Positions 8,968-17,247 of a stretch of DNA of 64,000 bases are shown here, in pieces. This stretch comes from an uncultured Collinsella sp. (GTDB lineage Bacteria; Actinomycetota; Coriobacteriia; Coriobacteriales; Coriobacteriaceae). Below the pieces are notes generated by a model. It saw nothing but the letters and a program-made list of their open reading frames with translations, did no database searches and had not been told where the DNA came from. Every line of letters starts with the position of its first letter. The stretch's first letter is position 1. A program made the translations under genes and the position numbers. Location: the NCBI GenBank assembly GCA_902490405.1, contig CABUDS010000001.1:1-64000 (forward strand). Reading direction: 5' to 3'.

Positions 8968-10245
8968 TTAGGCGCTGTATTTGTTAGCCTCACCAAAAGT
9001 GCCAGCCTCGACGATCCAGCCATCCTTCATGATGACGTCCATGTTGTCGGTGTTGAGCACGTGGATGTCGGCGGCGACGTCACCGTTGACGACCAGCAGG
9101 TCGGCGCACTTGCCGGCCTCGATGGAACCGGTCTCGTCCTCGATGTGACACATCTTGGCACCGTTGAGGGTGGCGCAGGTGATGGTCTCGACCGGGGTGA
9201 AACCGATCTTGTCGACGAACTCGTACATCTCCTCGATGGAGCAGGTGCCGTACGGGGTGACGAAGGAGAAGGAGTCGGAGCCGATCGTCATGACGACGCC
9301 GCGCTTCTTGGCCTCACGCAGGCAGTCGTAGTTGCGCTGCAGCTCCTTCTCGACCAGGGTGCCCTCGTACTTGTCGTGCAGCTCGGGGACGTAGACGGGC
9401 GGATAGGTGGCGTACCAGGTGGGCAGGAAGGCGATCGTCGGGGTGAAGAAGGTGCCCTGCTCGGCCATGAGGTCCATGGTGCGCTCATCGATATCGAAGC
9501 CGTGGATCAGTTGCTCGCAGCCAAAGCGAACGGAATCGTAGGCAGCGGCGTGGTTGTTGTAGCAGTGACTCCACACGGGGATGCCGACCATCTTTGCCTC
9601 TTCGACCACGGCCCGGATCTCCTCGGAGCAGTAGTGCTGGTCGCGACCGGAGTCCCAGCGCCAGATGCCGCCACCGGTAGCCCAGATCTTGATGGCATCG
9701 GGGTTCTCGCGCAGGCGACGACGGACGGCCTTGCGCAGATCCCAAGGACCGTCGACCTGATCGCCCCAGGGGTGCGATTCCTTGTTGAGCTCCTGGCTGC
9801 AGTGGTGGGAGTCACCGTGGCCGGCAACGCGGCAGAAGCCAAGACCAGTGGCCAGAACGCGCGGGCCCTTGAAGACGCCCTTGTCGATGCAGTCGCGAAT
9901 CTGGATACCAAAGCGGCCGATCTCGCAGACGGTGGTGAGGCCGTGGGTGAGGCAGTCGTAGGCCTGCTTGACGGCGACGGCCTGCTTCTCGAGGAGCGGC
10001 TGCATGACCCAGTCGGTGTCATCGTCGGTCAGGTTGCCCGAGAAGTGCAGGTGGGTGTCGATCAGGCCGGGAAGGACGGTCTTGCCGGCGGCGTCGATAA
10101 CCTCAACGCCCTCGGGAAGGTCCTGCATGACACCGGCGTACTCGATCTTGCCATTGTCGTCGACGAGAACGAGGGAGTTCTCGACCGGCTCGGCACCGGT
10201 ACCGTCGATGAGCTTGCCGCCAACGATTGCATACTTAGTGGACAT
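8968..10245 (-). CDS. Metal-dependent amidohydrolase
   Basis: This 425-residue enzyme belongs to the imidazolonepropionase/prolidase-like branch of the amidohydrolase superfamily. Expected metal ligands are visible: HxH at 65 and 67 (DTHLHF), a candidate carboxylated Lys near 186 (DAIKIWATGGG), His near 227 (SHCYN) and 248 (IHGFD), and the catalytic Asp near 324 (GSDSF). The ATG at 10245 is preceded by AAGGAGGAACC. No signal peptide is present, so it is cytoplasmic. The next gene upstream encodes an amino-acid or amine permease, so uptake followed by hydrolysis of a peptide-like or amide substrate is likely. The exact substrate cannot be read from sequence. Confidence 0.82.
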   Translation of the reverse strand: MSTKYAIVGGKLIDGTGAEPVENSLVLVDDNGKIEYAGVMQDLPEGVEVIDAAGKTVLPGLIDTHLHFSGNLTDDDTDWVMQPLLEKQAVAVKQAYDCLTHGLTTVCEIGRFGIQIRDCIDKGVFKGPRVLATGLGFCRVAGHGDSHHCSQELNKESHPWGDQVDGPWDLRKAVRRRLRENPDAIKIWATGGGIWRWDSGRDQHYCSEEIRAVVEEAKMVGIPVWSHCYNNHAAAYDSVRFGCEQLIHGFDIDERTMDLMAEQGTFFTPTIAFLPTWYATYPPVYVPELHDKYEGTLVEKELQRNYDCLREAKKRGVVMTIGSDSFSFVTPYGTCSIEEMYEFVDKIGFTPVETITCATLNGAKMCHIEDETGSIEAGKCADLLVVNGDVAADIHVLNTDNMDVIMKDGWIVEAGTFGEANKYSA

Positions 10246-10320
10246 GGTTCCTCCTTATGGATCCATATAGTGGGCGAGGCCGCGTTGGGTTAAGGCCTCA
10301 CAAAACTACCCAAGTGGTGC

Positions 10321-10363
10321 CGGGTTCGGTGTGCGGGAGAGAGGGCCCCGCGCACCCGATCCG
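10321..10363 (-). other. Long GC-rich hairpin between permease and amidohydrolase
   Basis: GGTGTGCGGG (10328-10337) and CCCGCGCACC (10347-10356) form a 10-bp stem with one G-U pair. An imperfect outer extension reaches 10321 and 10363. There is no T run after it on the minus strand, so it is not a standard terminator. It may limit or stabilise transcript between the two genes. Confidence 0.45.
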
Positions 10364-10376
10364 CCCCGGCTAGGCG

Positions 10377-11828
10377 TTATTTTTTGCGGGAATTGGTGAA
10401 GGCCATGAGGCCCAGGCCAACAGCCAGCCAGCCGATCACGATGCTCCACTCCACCATGTTGAGGGAGGCGGGAGAGAACGGGATCACGAGCAGGCCAATG
10501 ATGGTGCCGCAGGCAACGATAGCGAGGCTGATGCCAAACTTGCCGCCGGGCACCTCGTAGGGACGAGGCAGGTCGGGCTCGGTGAAGCGCATACGCAGGC
10601 AAGCGAGGGCGACCATGCCGCAGGAGAAGATGAAGGCGAGGGCCGACACGTTGGTCAGAGGGATGAGCATGTTCTTGCCCAGGAACGGACCGACGACGGT
10701 GATGACGCCCAGAACGACGCAGGCGAGCTTGGGAGCGCCGGACTTGGGATCGACCTCGGCGAACTTCTCGGGCAGCTGACCCTTGCGGCCCATGGCGAGC
10801 ATGATGCGGCTCGTGGCGCCGTAGAAGGAGTTCATCGGGCCCATGGGTCCAAGCGTGGCGATGACGAGCATGGCCAGGTACAGGAGCATGTTGATGCCCT
10901 TGAGGCAGGCAAGCGCGGGAACCGGGCTCTTAACAAACTCATGCCAGTCGAGGATGGTGCCGAACGAGTAGATGCAGACCATGTAGAAGCCGCCGGCGGC
11001 CAGCAGAGCCAAGGAGATGATCTTACCGAACTTGTTCCAGTTGAGGCCCTCGGCTGCTTCCTCAGCCTGCTGAGGAATGGTGTCGAAGCCGGCGTAGAAG
11101 AACGGGGTCAGAACCAGGACCGAAACGATGCCTGCGAACAGGCTGGTGCCCTCGGTAGCGGGCTTGCCGCCGCCAGCACCGGTGACCTGGGAGAACACGG
11201 GCATGGCGTTGTCCGGCGAGCCGGTGAACAGCGAGACGCCCATGGCGAGCAGCATGCCGCAGAGCAGGGCCTTGGTCAGGAAGGCCTGCAGCTTGGCGGC
11301 CGAGCTGGCACCGCGGAAGTTGAGGAAGATGACGTAGGTTGCAAAGCCGAGCGCGATTAGCGTCGGGAACAGGTAAACGTCGGCGCCCAGGATGGTGTAG
11401 AGCTTGACGGCGCGCAGCCACTCAAGGCCGGGCAGGCTGCCGAACATCTCGGACACGAGGGTCGAGATGGCGATGGCCTCCCACGGGCACAGGATGCCGT
11501 TGCCCAGGGCCAGGAGCCAGCCGGTGATGTAGCTCATCGTACGGCCAAAGCTACGATCGACATACTCGACGATGCCGCCCGAGATGGGGATAGCAGCCGT
11601 GAGCTCACCGAAAACAGCTCCGACGGGCACGAGGAAGATTGCACCCAAGAGGAATGCGATCATAGCGGGAACGGGACCGCCGCCCACGACCATCCAGTCG
11701 CCGACCTGCAGAACCCAGCCAGTTCCGATGATGGCACCGAAACCGATGGTGAAGAAGTTCCAGAGCGAAAGCGTTTTCTTCATGCCACCGTTACCTTCGA
11801 CTGCAACTTCTGCGTTCTTGTCCGCCAT
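10377..11828 (-). CDS. APC-family amino acid/amine permease
   Basis: This 483-residue protein has about 12 membrane segments and the amino acid-polyamine-organocation signature GFGAIIGTGWV near residues 33-43. PEAI-like and YAGFDTIPQQAEE motifs near 250-265 fit the family. The C-terminus ends in a short basic tail (NSRKK). The ATG at 11828 has AAAGGAGGGG upstream. The amidohydrolase at 8968-10245 follows on the same strand after 131 bases, which suggests one transcription unit where the permease brings in the hydrolase substrate. The substrate class, amino acid versus amine, is undetermined. Confidence 0.85.
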   Translation of the reverse strand: MADKNAEVAVEGNGGMKKTLSLWNFFTIGFGAIIGTGWVLQVGDWMVVGGGPVPAMIAFLLGAIFLVPVGAVFGELTAAIPISGGIVEYVDRSFGRTMSYITGWLLALGNGILCPWEAIAISTLVSEMFGSLPGLEWLRAVKLYTILGADVYLFPTLIALGFATYVIFLNFRGASSAAKLQAFLTKALLCGMLLAMGVSLFTGSPDNAMPVFSQVTGAGGGKPATEGTSLFAGIVSVLVLTPFFYAGFDTIPQQAEEAAEGLNWNKFGKIISLALLAAGGFYMVCIYSFGTILDWHEFVKSPVPALACLKGINMLLYLAMLVIATLGPMGPMNSFYGATSRIMLAMGRKGQLPEKFAEVDPKSGAPKLACVVLGVITVVGPFLGKNMLIPLTNVSALAFIFSCGMVALACLRMRFTEPDLPRPYEVPGGKFGISLAIVACGTIIGLLVIPFSPASLNMVEWSIVIGWLAVGLGLMAFTNSRKK

Positions 11829-12184
11829 TGTTCCCCTCCTTTCCTTATTGACGCCTCTTTGACGTCACCCTTTGCGCGGTCTGTTTTGCCGCGCGCTTTT
11901 ATTTCGTGGCTTTACAATACGGCCTTGGCACAGCAGCGCCGCTTGTGGCTCGACCGAAGGCAGAACTGCAAAACGAGCGGCGCCGTTTTTGGGACGAACG
12001 GCGGAAGACGTCATTCGTCTTGGACGCTTTCATCTTGTCTGCTTTTGAAGACCTGTTGCCGTGACGCTTGGCGCGCGGCGCGGCAACGTTCATACCATTT
12101 GTCAGGCTTTTGGCGCACATGCCCATGTGTCGTGCATCTTTTTATGTAGGATAGACAAGTTACACATGAGGCAAGGTGATTCGA
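11829..12184. other. Divergent promoter region, no gene seen
   Basis: This 356-base gap separates the minus-strand permease from the plus-strand C39-like gene and must hold both promoters. A palindrome CACATG-CC-CATGTG lies at 12116-12129, and a TATGTA element that could be a -10 box lies near 12143. AAGG just before 12185 is the ribosome site of the plus-strand gene. I see nothing else there that I can support. Confidence 0.4.
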
Positions 12185-13186
12185 ATGGCATACGGATACA
12201 ATGACGGCGACCAACGGCCACAAAGCGTGCGCCTTGCCGGCCGCACCACGCCAACGCCCAGAAGCACCTCCGACAACGACAGCCCGCAGCGCCCCCAAGA
12301 GCAGCTCGGGGCTTCTTCGCGGCAACAAAGCCGTACCGTGCAGCAGTCAGACCGCATGAGTACGAGCACACGCCAACGCCAGACCGACACATCGCAGCCA
12401 CGCCGCTACGATCGCCGTAAGACCGACTACTACGTTAAGCGCTCCTTTTCGCGACCTCAACGCGATCGCGGCAATTCCGCCCCTCACCCCGCGTCGCATA
12501 CCACAAGCCACGTGCTTCCGGCCCGCCGCCTACGCCTTGCGCTTTGCTCCATTGCCGCCTGCCTCGTCTTTGTGTTTTTGGGATCCTGTATCTCCCACGG
12601 ATCAGCCGGTCTTGAGCCCACTGCCGAGGACAAGCTGCTTAAAGCTCCCGTCGCACCCGGCTACTCATTTGCTTTTTCGACCCCGCGCTCGCAGTGGAGT
12701 GCCGGCACCATGCCCCACATCTACCAAATTGACCCCGCATGGTCGGAGCTGCCCTATGCCGGTGGCACTATTCGCGAAAACGCTTGCGGTCCCACTTGCC
12801 TCACCATGGTCTATATCTTTAAGACCGGCCACGCCGATATGACGCCGGTCGATATGTGCGCCCTTTCCGAGGCGGGCAACTATGCCCCCACCGGCGCCAC
12901 CGAATGGTCATTTATGACGCGCGGCGCATGGCAGCTGGGCCTTAACGCAACGGAGCTCCATATCGATCGCAGCTCCATCACCCAGGCGCTGCGCTCGGGT
13001 GCGCCCATCATCGCATCGGTTCGCCCCGGCACCTTTACCAGCGTTGGACACTATATCGTGCTCTGGGGCATCGACGATGCCGATCAGGTGGGAGTCTACG
13101 ACCCCAACTCGCAAAGCCGCAGCGCTCGCCGCTGGGGCGTCGTAGAAGTCCTCAACGAAATCGAAGCCATGTGGGCCTACTACTAG
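12185..13186 (+). CDS. Membrane-anchored C39-like peptidase domain protein
   Basis: This is a 333-residue bitopic protein. Residues 1-112 are a basic, polar, low-complexity cytoplasmic tail rich in Gln, Ser, Thr and Arg. One membrane segment lies at about 116-137. The outer domain resembles Peptidase_C39_2: the likely nucleophile Cys is near 201 (ENACGPTCLTM), the His near 289 (VGHYIVLWG) and the Asp near 306 (YDPNS). Family members cleave peptides or peptidoglycan-associated substrates. I chose ATG 12185 because AAGGTG precedes it; GTG at 12176 is possible. It stands alone, with a repeat mosaic downstream. The substrate is unknown. Confidence 0.75.
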   Translation: MAYGYNDGDQRPQSVRLAGRTTPTPRSTSDNDSPQRPQEQLGASSRQQSRTVQQSDRMSTSTRQRQTDTSQPRRYDRRKTDYYVKRSFSRPQRDRGNSAPHPASHTTSHVLPARRLRLALCSIAACLVFVFLGSCISHGSAGLEPTAEDKLLKAPVAPGYSFAFSTPRSQWSAGTMPHIYQIDPAWSELPYAGGTIRENACGPTCLTMVYIFKTGHADMTPVDMCALSEAGNYAPTGATEWSFMTRGAWQLGLNATELHIDRSSITQALRSGAPIIASVRPGTFTSVGHYIVLWGIDDADQVGVYDPNSQSRSARRWGVVEVLNEIEAMWAYY

Positions 13187-13194
13187 TCATTGGG

Positions 13195-13219
13195 CACTCA
13201 TTGGGGACAGACTTAAATG
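13195..13219 (+). repeat. Half copy of the TTGGGGACAGACTTAAAT repeat
   Basis: The left arm of the palindrome at 13506-13549 recurs here without its partner arm. It is followed by GGGTGGCCCC and then directly by the first unit of the 62-bp-period array. Confidence 0.7.
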
Positions 13220-13251
13220 GGTGGCCCCAGACTGCCCGGAACTGCCGGCAC

Positions 13252-13421
13252 GGAAGGCGCATCCCGCTTTGAAGTTCGATAGCGGGATGCGCTTTCCGTT
13301 AGCGGCCTGCTTGGGAAACTGAGAGCCACTTTTCGGCATATTTCCGGGATGCATTTTCCGTTTGAGGGCCTCAAGGGAAACCGCGTCCCATGTTGGAAGC
13401 TCATTCTGGGATGCGCTTTCC
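13252..13421. repeat. 62-bp-period alternating 14-mer array A
   Basis: Six 14-base units occur in alternating orientation. They are GGAAGGCGCATCCC at 13252, GGGATGCGCTTTCC at 13284, a decayed GGAAACTGAGAGCC at 13314, GGGATGCATTTTCC at 13346, GGAAACCGCGTCCC at 13376 and GGGATGCGCTTTCC at 13408. Start-to-start steps are 32, 30, 32, 30 and 32. Spacers of 18 and 16 bases differ from unit to unit, so the motif and its phasing are conserved rather than the whole sequence. It lies in the 460-base gap between the C39-like gene and the PTS operon. Confidence 0.9.
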
Positions 13422-13505
13422 GCAGTTGATCGATGCGGGCTTTAAGGACTATCCCAAGCTGCCGGCGGAAAAGGAATGTCCCCAAGTGCCGGATTTCCGC
13501 AGTCA

Positions 13506-13549
13506 TTGGGGACAGACTTAAATGAGTAGTCGTTTAAGTCTGTCCCCAA
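13506..13549. repeat. Palindromic repeat with 17-bp arms
   Basis: TTGGGGACAGACTTAAA (13506-13522) and its exact reverse complement (13533-13549) flank a 10-base centre. Related copies lie at 19323-19393 and 62151-62198, with a half copy at 13195-13219. It could fold as a strong RNA hairpin between convergent genes. Confidence 0.9.
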
Positions 13550-13592
13550 CGACTGCCCACAGAATGAGGGTCTCATCGGGGACTAGGTAAAT

Positions 13593-13632
13593 AGCAAAAG
13601 CCCCCGCGGCCGAAACGGGCCGCGGGGGGCAG
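13593..13632 (-). terminator. Rho-independent terminator of the beta-glucoside PTS operon
   Basis: On the minus strand CCCCCGCGGCCC and GGCCGCGGGGG form a strong stem with a small GTTTC-type loop, followed by CTTTTGC. It lies just beyond the stop of the 6-phospho-beta-glucosidase gene. Confidence 0.85.
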
Positions 13633-13646
13633 CAGACTTGCAAGGG

Positions 13647-15101
13647 TTAACTCAAGTCCTCGCCATTTGATGCAATGACCTTTTGATACCAGCAGAAGCT
13701 GTCCTTTCGGTAGCGATCGAACGTGCCTTTGCCCGCATCATCGGCATCGACATAAACAAAGCCATAGCGCTTCTTCATCTGCCCCGTCGAGGCCGATACC
13801 AGATCGATACAGCCCCACGGCGTGTATCCCATCAGGTCAACACCGTCCTCGACAACTGCATCGCGTAGCGCAAGAATATGCCTGCGCAGGTAATCAATAT
13901 GATACGCATCGTGGACTTTGCCGTCTTCCAGCGCATCGAGTCCGCCCACACCGTTCTCGGCGATAAAGAGCGGAAGATGGTAACGATCGTGGTAGCCGGC
14001 AAGCGTCACGCGCAAACCCAGCGCATCGATCTGCCATTTCCAGGCAGTCTCTTTATCCTTGAGGTACGGATTGCGCAGCGTCGGGAACACGTTGCCCTCC
14101 GCCTTCTCAGCGATCACCTGGTCATCGGCGCACACCAAGCGCGAGCAATAGTACGAGAACGAAATGAAGTCGACGGTATGCTCGGCCAGATACTCCGTAT
14201 CGCCCGGCTCAAAGGGCACGTGAACACCCTCTTTCTCGAGCGCACGCAGCTTCCAAGTAGGATAGGCGCCCGCAGCCATCACGTCAGTGTAGAAGTAGCG
14301 GCCGCGGTCCTCCTCATACGCAAGCCATACGTCCTCGGGCGCACAACGGTACGGATAGGTCGCACCGGCAGCGATCATGCAACCCACCTTGTTTGCGGGA
14401 TCGATCTTGTGCAGGATCTCGACAGCGCGAGCGCTCGCCATAAACATATGGTGCGAGAACGCCGCGGTCACGGCTGCACGGTCACGCTCATCCTCGAGCG
14501 TGACGCCCGCGTTGAGATAGGACAGCGCCACGCTGTTGATCTCGTTGAAGGTGAGCCAATAACGCACGAGGCCCTGGTACGCACGTCCGACGGTCTCGAC
14601 GTAGTGCGCATACCGCTCGATCATCTCTCGGCTTTGCCATCCACCATAACGCTCGACCAGAGCCAACGGATAGTCGTAGTGCGACAGCGTCACGAGCGGC
14701 TCGATTCCGTGCTCGCGCAGCGCCTCGAATACCTGACGGTAAAACTCCAAGCCCTCACCGTTGGGCTCGGCCTCCATCCCTGTGGGAAAAATACGGCTCC
14801 AACAAATTGAAAGACGCAGGCACTTAAAGCCCATCTCAGCAAAGAGCTCGACGTCCTCGCGCCAATGATGGAAGAAGTCGTTGCCCCAACGGCATGGATA
14901 CAGCCTGTCCGGATCATCCACGGACTTTTGCCTGCCAAACATCACATCCCAGCGGTCGGGACCCTGTGGAATCAGGTCGGAGTGCGACATACCGCGGCCG
15001 CCCTCGTTCCAGCCCCCTTCGGCCTGGTTGGCAGCGAGCGCGCCGCCCCACAAAAAGCCCTCGGGCATACCGGCAGCAGACGTTCTGTCAAAGTAACCCA
15101 T
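13647..15101 (-). CDS. 6-phospho-beta-glucosidase (GH1)
   Basis: This 484-residue enzyme hydrolyses phosphorylated beta-glucosides imported by the adjacent PTS. The acid/base Glu is in TFNEIN near 187 and the nucleophile Glu in FIAENGVG near 382. The SxxxxxKxY motif (Ser 438, Lys 444, Tyr 446) binds the 6-phosphate and separates this group from plain beta-glucosidases. Length matches the family. The ATG at 15101 follows the IIC stop after one base, so translation is probably coupled. It is the last gene of the operon, just before a terminator. Cellobiose or aryl-beta-glucosides are the likely substrates. Confidence 0.92.
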   Translation of the reverse strand: MGYFDRTSAAGMPEGFLWGGALAANQAEGGWNEGGRGMSHSDLIPQGPDRWDVMFGRQKSVDDPDRLYPCRWGNDFFHHWREDVELFAEMGFKCLRLSICWSRIFPTGMEAEPNGEGLEFYRQVFEALREHGIEPLVTLSHYDYPLALVERYGGWQSREMIERYAHYVETVGRAYQGLVRYWLTFNEINSVALSYLNAGVTLEDERDRAAVTAAFSHHMFMASARAVEILHKIDPANKVGCMIAAGATYPYRCAPEDVWLAYEEDRGRYFYTDVMAAGAYPTWKLRALEKEGVHVPFEPGDTEYLAEHTVDFISFSYYCSRLVCADDQVIAEKAEGNVFPTLRNPYLKDKETAWKWQIDALGLRVTLAGYHDRYHLPLFIAENGVGGLDALEDGKVHDAYHIDYLRRHILALRDAVVEDGVDLMGYTPWGCIDLVSASTGQMKKRYGFVYVDADDAGKGTFDRYRKDSFCWYQKVIASNGEDLS

Positions 15102-15102
15102 G

Positions 15103-16452
15103 CTACTCAGTATCCTTGGCAGAAGCTGCCGCGGCGTTCTCCTGCTCCTGTGCCAGGAGCTGGTTGTCGTACACCTTAAAGAACGGGTACCAGACCACAG
15201 CCATGACCACGATCAAAACGATCGTAAATACCCAGATACGCGGGTCGAGGCACTGGATAAAGCCCTGAACGAAGATGGGGAACGTGCCGCTCACCAAGAT
15301 GTAGAAGTTAGAGACAAGACCCAGTGAGATTGCACCCCAATACAGCAGGGCCGAAATCATACCGCCCAGCACAAACGGAATCATGAGGATCGGGTTGAAG
15401 ATGATGGGTGCGCCAAAGATCGCGGGCTCGGAGATACGGAAGAAGCTCGGCACGATCGATGCCTTGCCAAATGCCTTGAGCTGCTGCGACTTTGCCTTAA
15501 ACGCGCAGAGCGCCACAAAAGAGAACGTATTGCCCGTGCCGCCGATGAGGTTGATGACCATCGACATGAGTACCGGGTGGAACTCAAGCGGCTGCCCAGC
15601 AGCGTAGAGCGAGGCGTTGGCAGCAAAGGCGGCAAGCGTGACCGGGGCGGTGATGGGCATCACGATCATGTTGCCGTGGACGCCAAAGCACCAAAACAGC
15701 AGCGTCATGAAGCAGATAAGCAGTGCGCCGGGCACAGAGTCAACTGCGACGGAAAGCGGGGCAGCGAGCAGCTTCTCGATAACCGAGGGGATGGACAGCG
15801 TGGGATCGATCATCTGGATCAGCAGGTTGCCGCCAAAGAAGATGAGGATGTTGGCGAGCATAGGTACGATGGCGCCAAAGGTTTCGGACAAAAACGGCGG
15901 CACGCCATCGGGCATCTTGATGGTGATGCCCTTGGTCTGGCAGAAGCGCGTGACCTCGACGGAGACCAAGGCAACGATGATGGCGGTAAACAGGCCCTGC
16001 GCACCCAGATAGGTGCAGGGGACCGCCTGGAGCACGGACTCGTCAGCAAGCTGGTAGTAGGACGACGGCGCCGCGGCGATCAGGAACATCACCAGCGAGG
16101 TCATGCCGGCGTTAAGCTTGGGCATCTTGTAGGTGCCCGCCAGGTTATAGGCGATTGCGAACGTCACGATCACCGACAGTATGCCCATCGTCATATTGAA
16201 GGGGATGAGCAGCGTGAGCTTATTGGCCGTCGCAAAATCGAGCCAAGGGCCAAAGACGGACCAGAACCCGCCCTGCGCCACCAGGTCGGCCGTGACCGGC
16301 GGGTTGGCGAGGATCATAAAGACGGCAGATACCAAGATGAAGCTGATCGCGCTCATAAAGCCCTTTTGCATGGAGGCAAAGTGGCGCTCGGTGCCGCAGA
16401 AATTGGCGATAGGGGTCAGTTTTTCCTGAAGCAGGGTCATGAACTTTTCCAT
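15103..16452 (-). CDS. PTS cellobiose/lichenan-type IIC permease
   Basis: This 449-residue membrane protein of the lactose/cellobiose PTS family has about ten hydrophobic segments and begins MEKFMTLLQEKLTPIANF, as CelB and LicC proteins do. It moves beta-glucosides across the membrane while they are phosphorylated through IIB. The ATG at 16452 has TTAGGAGGCAACC directly upstream. The IIB gene ends 9 bases before it and the phospho-beta-glucosidase starts 1 base after it, which fixes the operon order IIA, IIB, IIC, hydrolase. Confidence 0.92.
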   Translation of the reverse strand: MEKFMTLLQEKLTPIANFCGTERHFASMQKGFMSAISFILVSAVFMILANPPVTADLVAQGGFWSVFGPWLDFATANKLTLLIPFNMTMGILSVIVTFAIAYNLAGTYKMPKLNAGMTSLVMFLIAAAPSSYYQLADESVLQAVPCTYLGAQGLFTAIIVALVSVEVTRFCQTKGITIKMPDGVPPFLSETFGAIVPMLANILIFFGGNLLIQMIDPTLSIPSVIEKLLAAPLSVAVDSVPGALLICFMTLLFWCFGVHGNMIVMPITAPVTLAAFAANASLYAAGQPLEFHPVLMSMVINLIGGTGNTFSFVALCAFKAKSQQLKAFGKASIVPSFFRISEPAIFGAPIIFNPILMIPFVLGGMISALLYWGAISLGLVSNFYILVSGTFPIFVQGFIQCLDPRIWVFTIVLIVVMAVVWYPFFKVYDNQLLAQEQENAAAASAKDTE

Positions 16453-16461
16453 GGTTGCCTC

Positions 16462-16755
16462 CTAACCCAACAGCGACTGGGCGAGTGCCAGCACGTTGGC
16501 GGCGTTGCCCATGCCGTAGTCCTGTGCGGGGATGACCGCGGTCGGCTTACCGCTCCCCTGCTTGACGGTGTTGAGCTGGTAGGACACCTGCGGCCCCAAG
16601 AGCAGCACGTCATAATTGGCGCACGTCTCCTGATACTCGCCGATACCCACCGCATCGATATCGAGCTCGATGCCGTTTTGCTCCGCATATTTCTCGAGTT
16701 TCTTCATCAGAATGCTTGTAGACAGACCAGCTGCGCAAACAAGAAGGATCTTCAT
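16462..16755 (-). CDS. PTS cellobiose-type IIB component
   Basis: This is a 97-residue cytoplasmic phosphocarrier. The phospho-acceptor Cys is near residue 7 in LLVCAAGLSTS, the standard lactose/cellobiose IIB site. I moved the start to ATG 16755, since AAGGGA lies upstream; the frame runs back to 16773 without a better site. IIB takes phosphate from IIA at 16802-17128 and passes it to sugar in the IIC complex. A gap of 46 bases separates it from IIA. Confidence 0.92.
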   Translation of the reverse strand: MKILLVCAAGLSTSILMKKLEKYAEQNGIELDIDAVGIGEYQETCANYDVLLLGPQVSYQLNTVKQGSGKPTAVIPAQDYGMGNAANVLALAQSLLG

Positions 16756-16801
16756 AAGGGATTCCCTTCGCATTGATTGGTTGGATAGTCACCGCACGCC
16801 G

Positions 16802-17128
16802 CTAGGCGTTCTTGGTTGCAGTGCGCTCATATAGGCAGATCAGCTCCTGCACGAGCTCCTGAGCAAGCATGGAGCACATGAGGTGGTCCTGAGCATGGAC
16901 CAGCAACACATCCACCGACAGATGCTCGCCCGCTGCCTCAGTCGAAAGCAGCTGCGTTTGGATGTGGTGAGCCTTGATTCCCGCATCCTTTGACTGCTTC
17001 ATGAGTTTGGCGGCGGCGTCAAAATCCCCCGCTTTTGCCTTTTCAAGGGCTTCGAAGGCAAGGCTGCGTGCCTCTCCCGCTGCAGCGACCAGCTGAAACG
17101 AAACCATCTCGGTTCCCTGATCGTCCAT
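16802..17128 (-). CDS. PTS lactose/cellobiose-type IIA component
   Basis: This 108-residue helical protein has the typical IIA_lac/cel pattern, with the phospho-acceptor His in VHAQDHLM near 78-85. It carries phosphate from HPr to IIB. The ATG at 17128 has GAGGAGACCG upstream; an internal ATG encodes residue 8. It is the first structural gene of the operon, 119 bases after the LicR-like regulator stop. A promoter may lie in that gap, where TTGGTTTGTACTTGAATATTC-like AT-rich sequence is seen on the minus strand. Confidence 0.9.
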   Translation of the reverse strand: MDDQGTEMVSFQLVAAAGEARSLAFEALEKAKAGDFDAAAKLMKQSKDAGIKAHHIQTQLLSTEAAGEHLSVDVLLVHAQDHLMCSMLAQELVQELICLYERTATKNA

Positions 17129-17247
17129 AACGGTCTCCTCTCCCGTGATGTTTGGTTTGTACTTGAATATTCGAAACGCCTATCTCCCGCCCGCAATCCT
17201 CGAGGTTTATTGCAGGTAGACTGACAGGGTCATCGACAAAAGAAGTC

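Noticed and set aside
8863..10293. Long plus-strand frame antisense to the amidohydrolase
   Set aside because: Codon-bias shadow; the minus-strand gene has clear active-site residues.
13187..13646. Possible CRISPR array
   Set aside because: Units alternate in orientation, repeats are only 14 bases, and no cas genes are near. It is a different kind of array.
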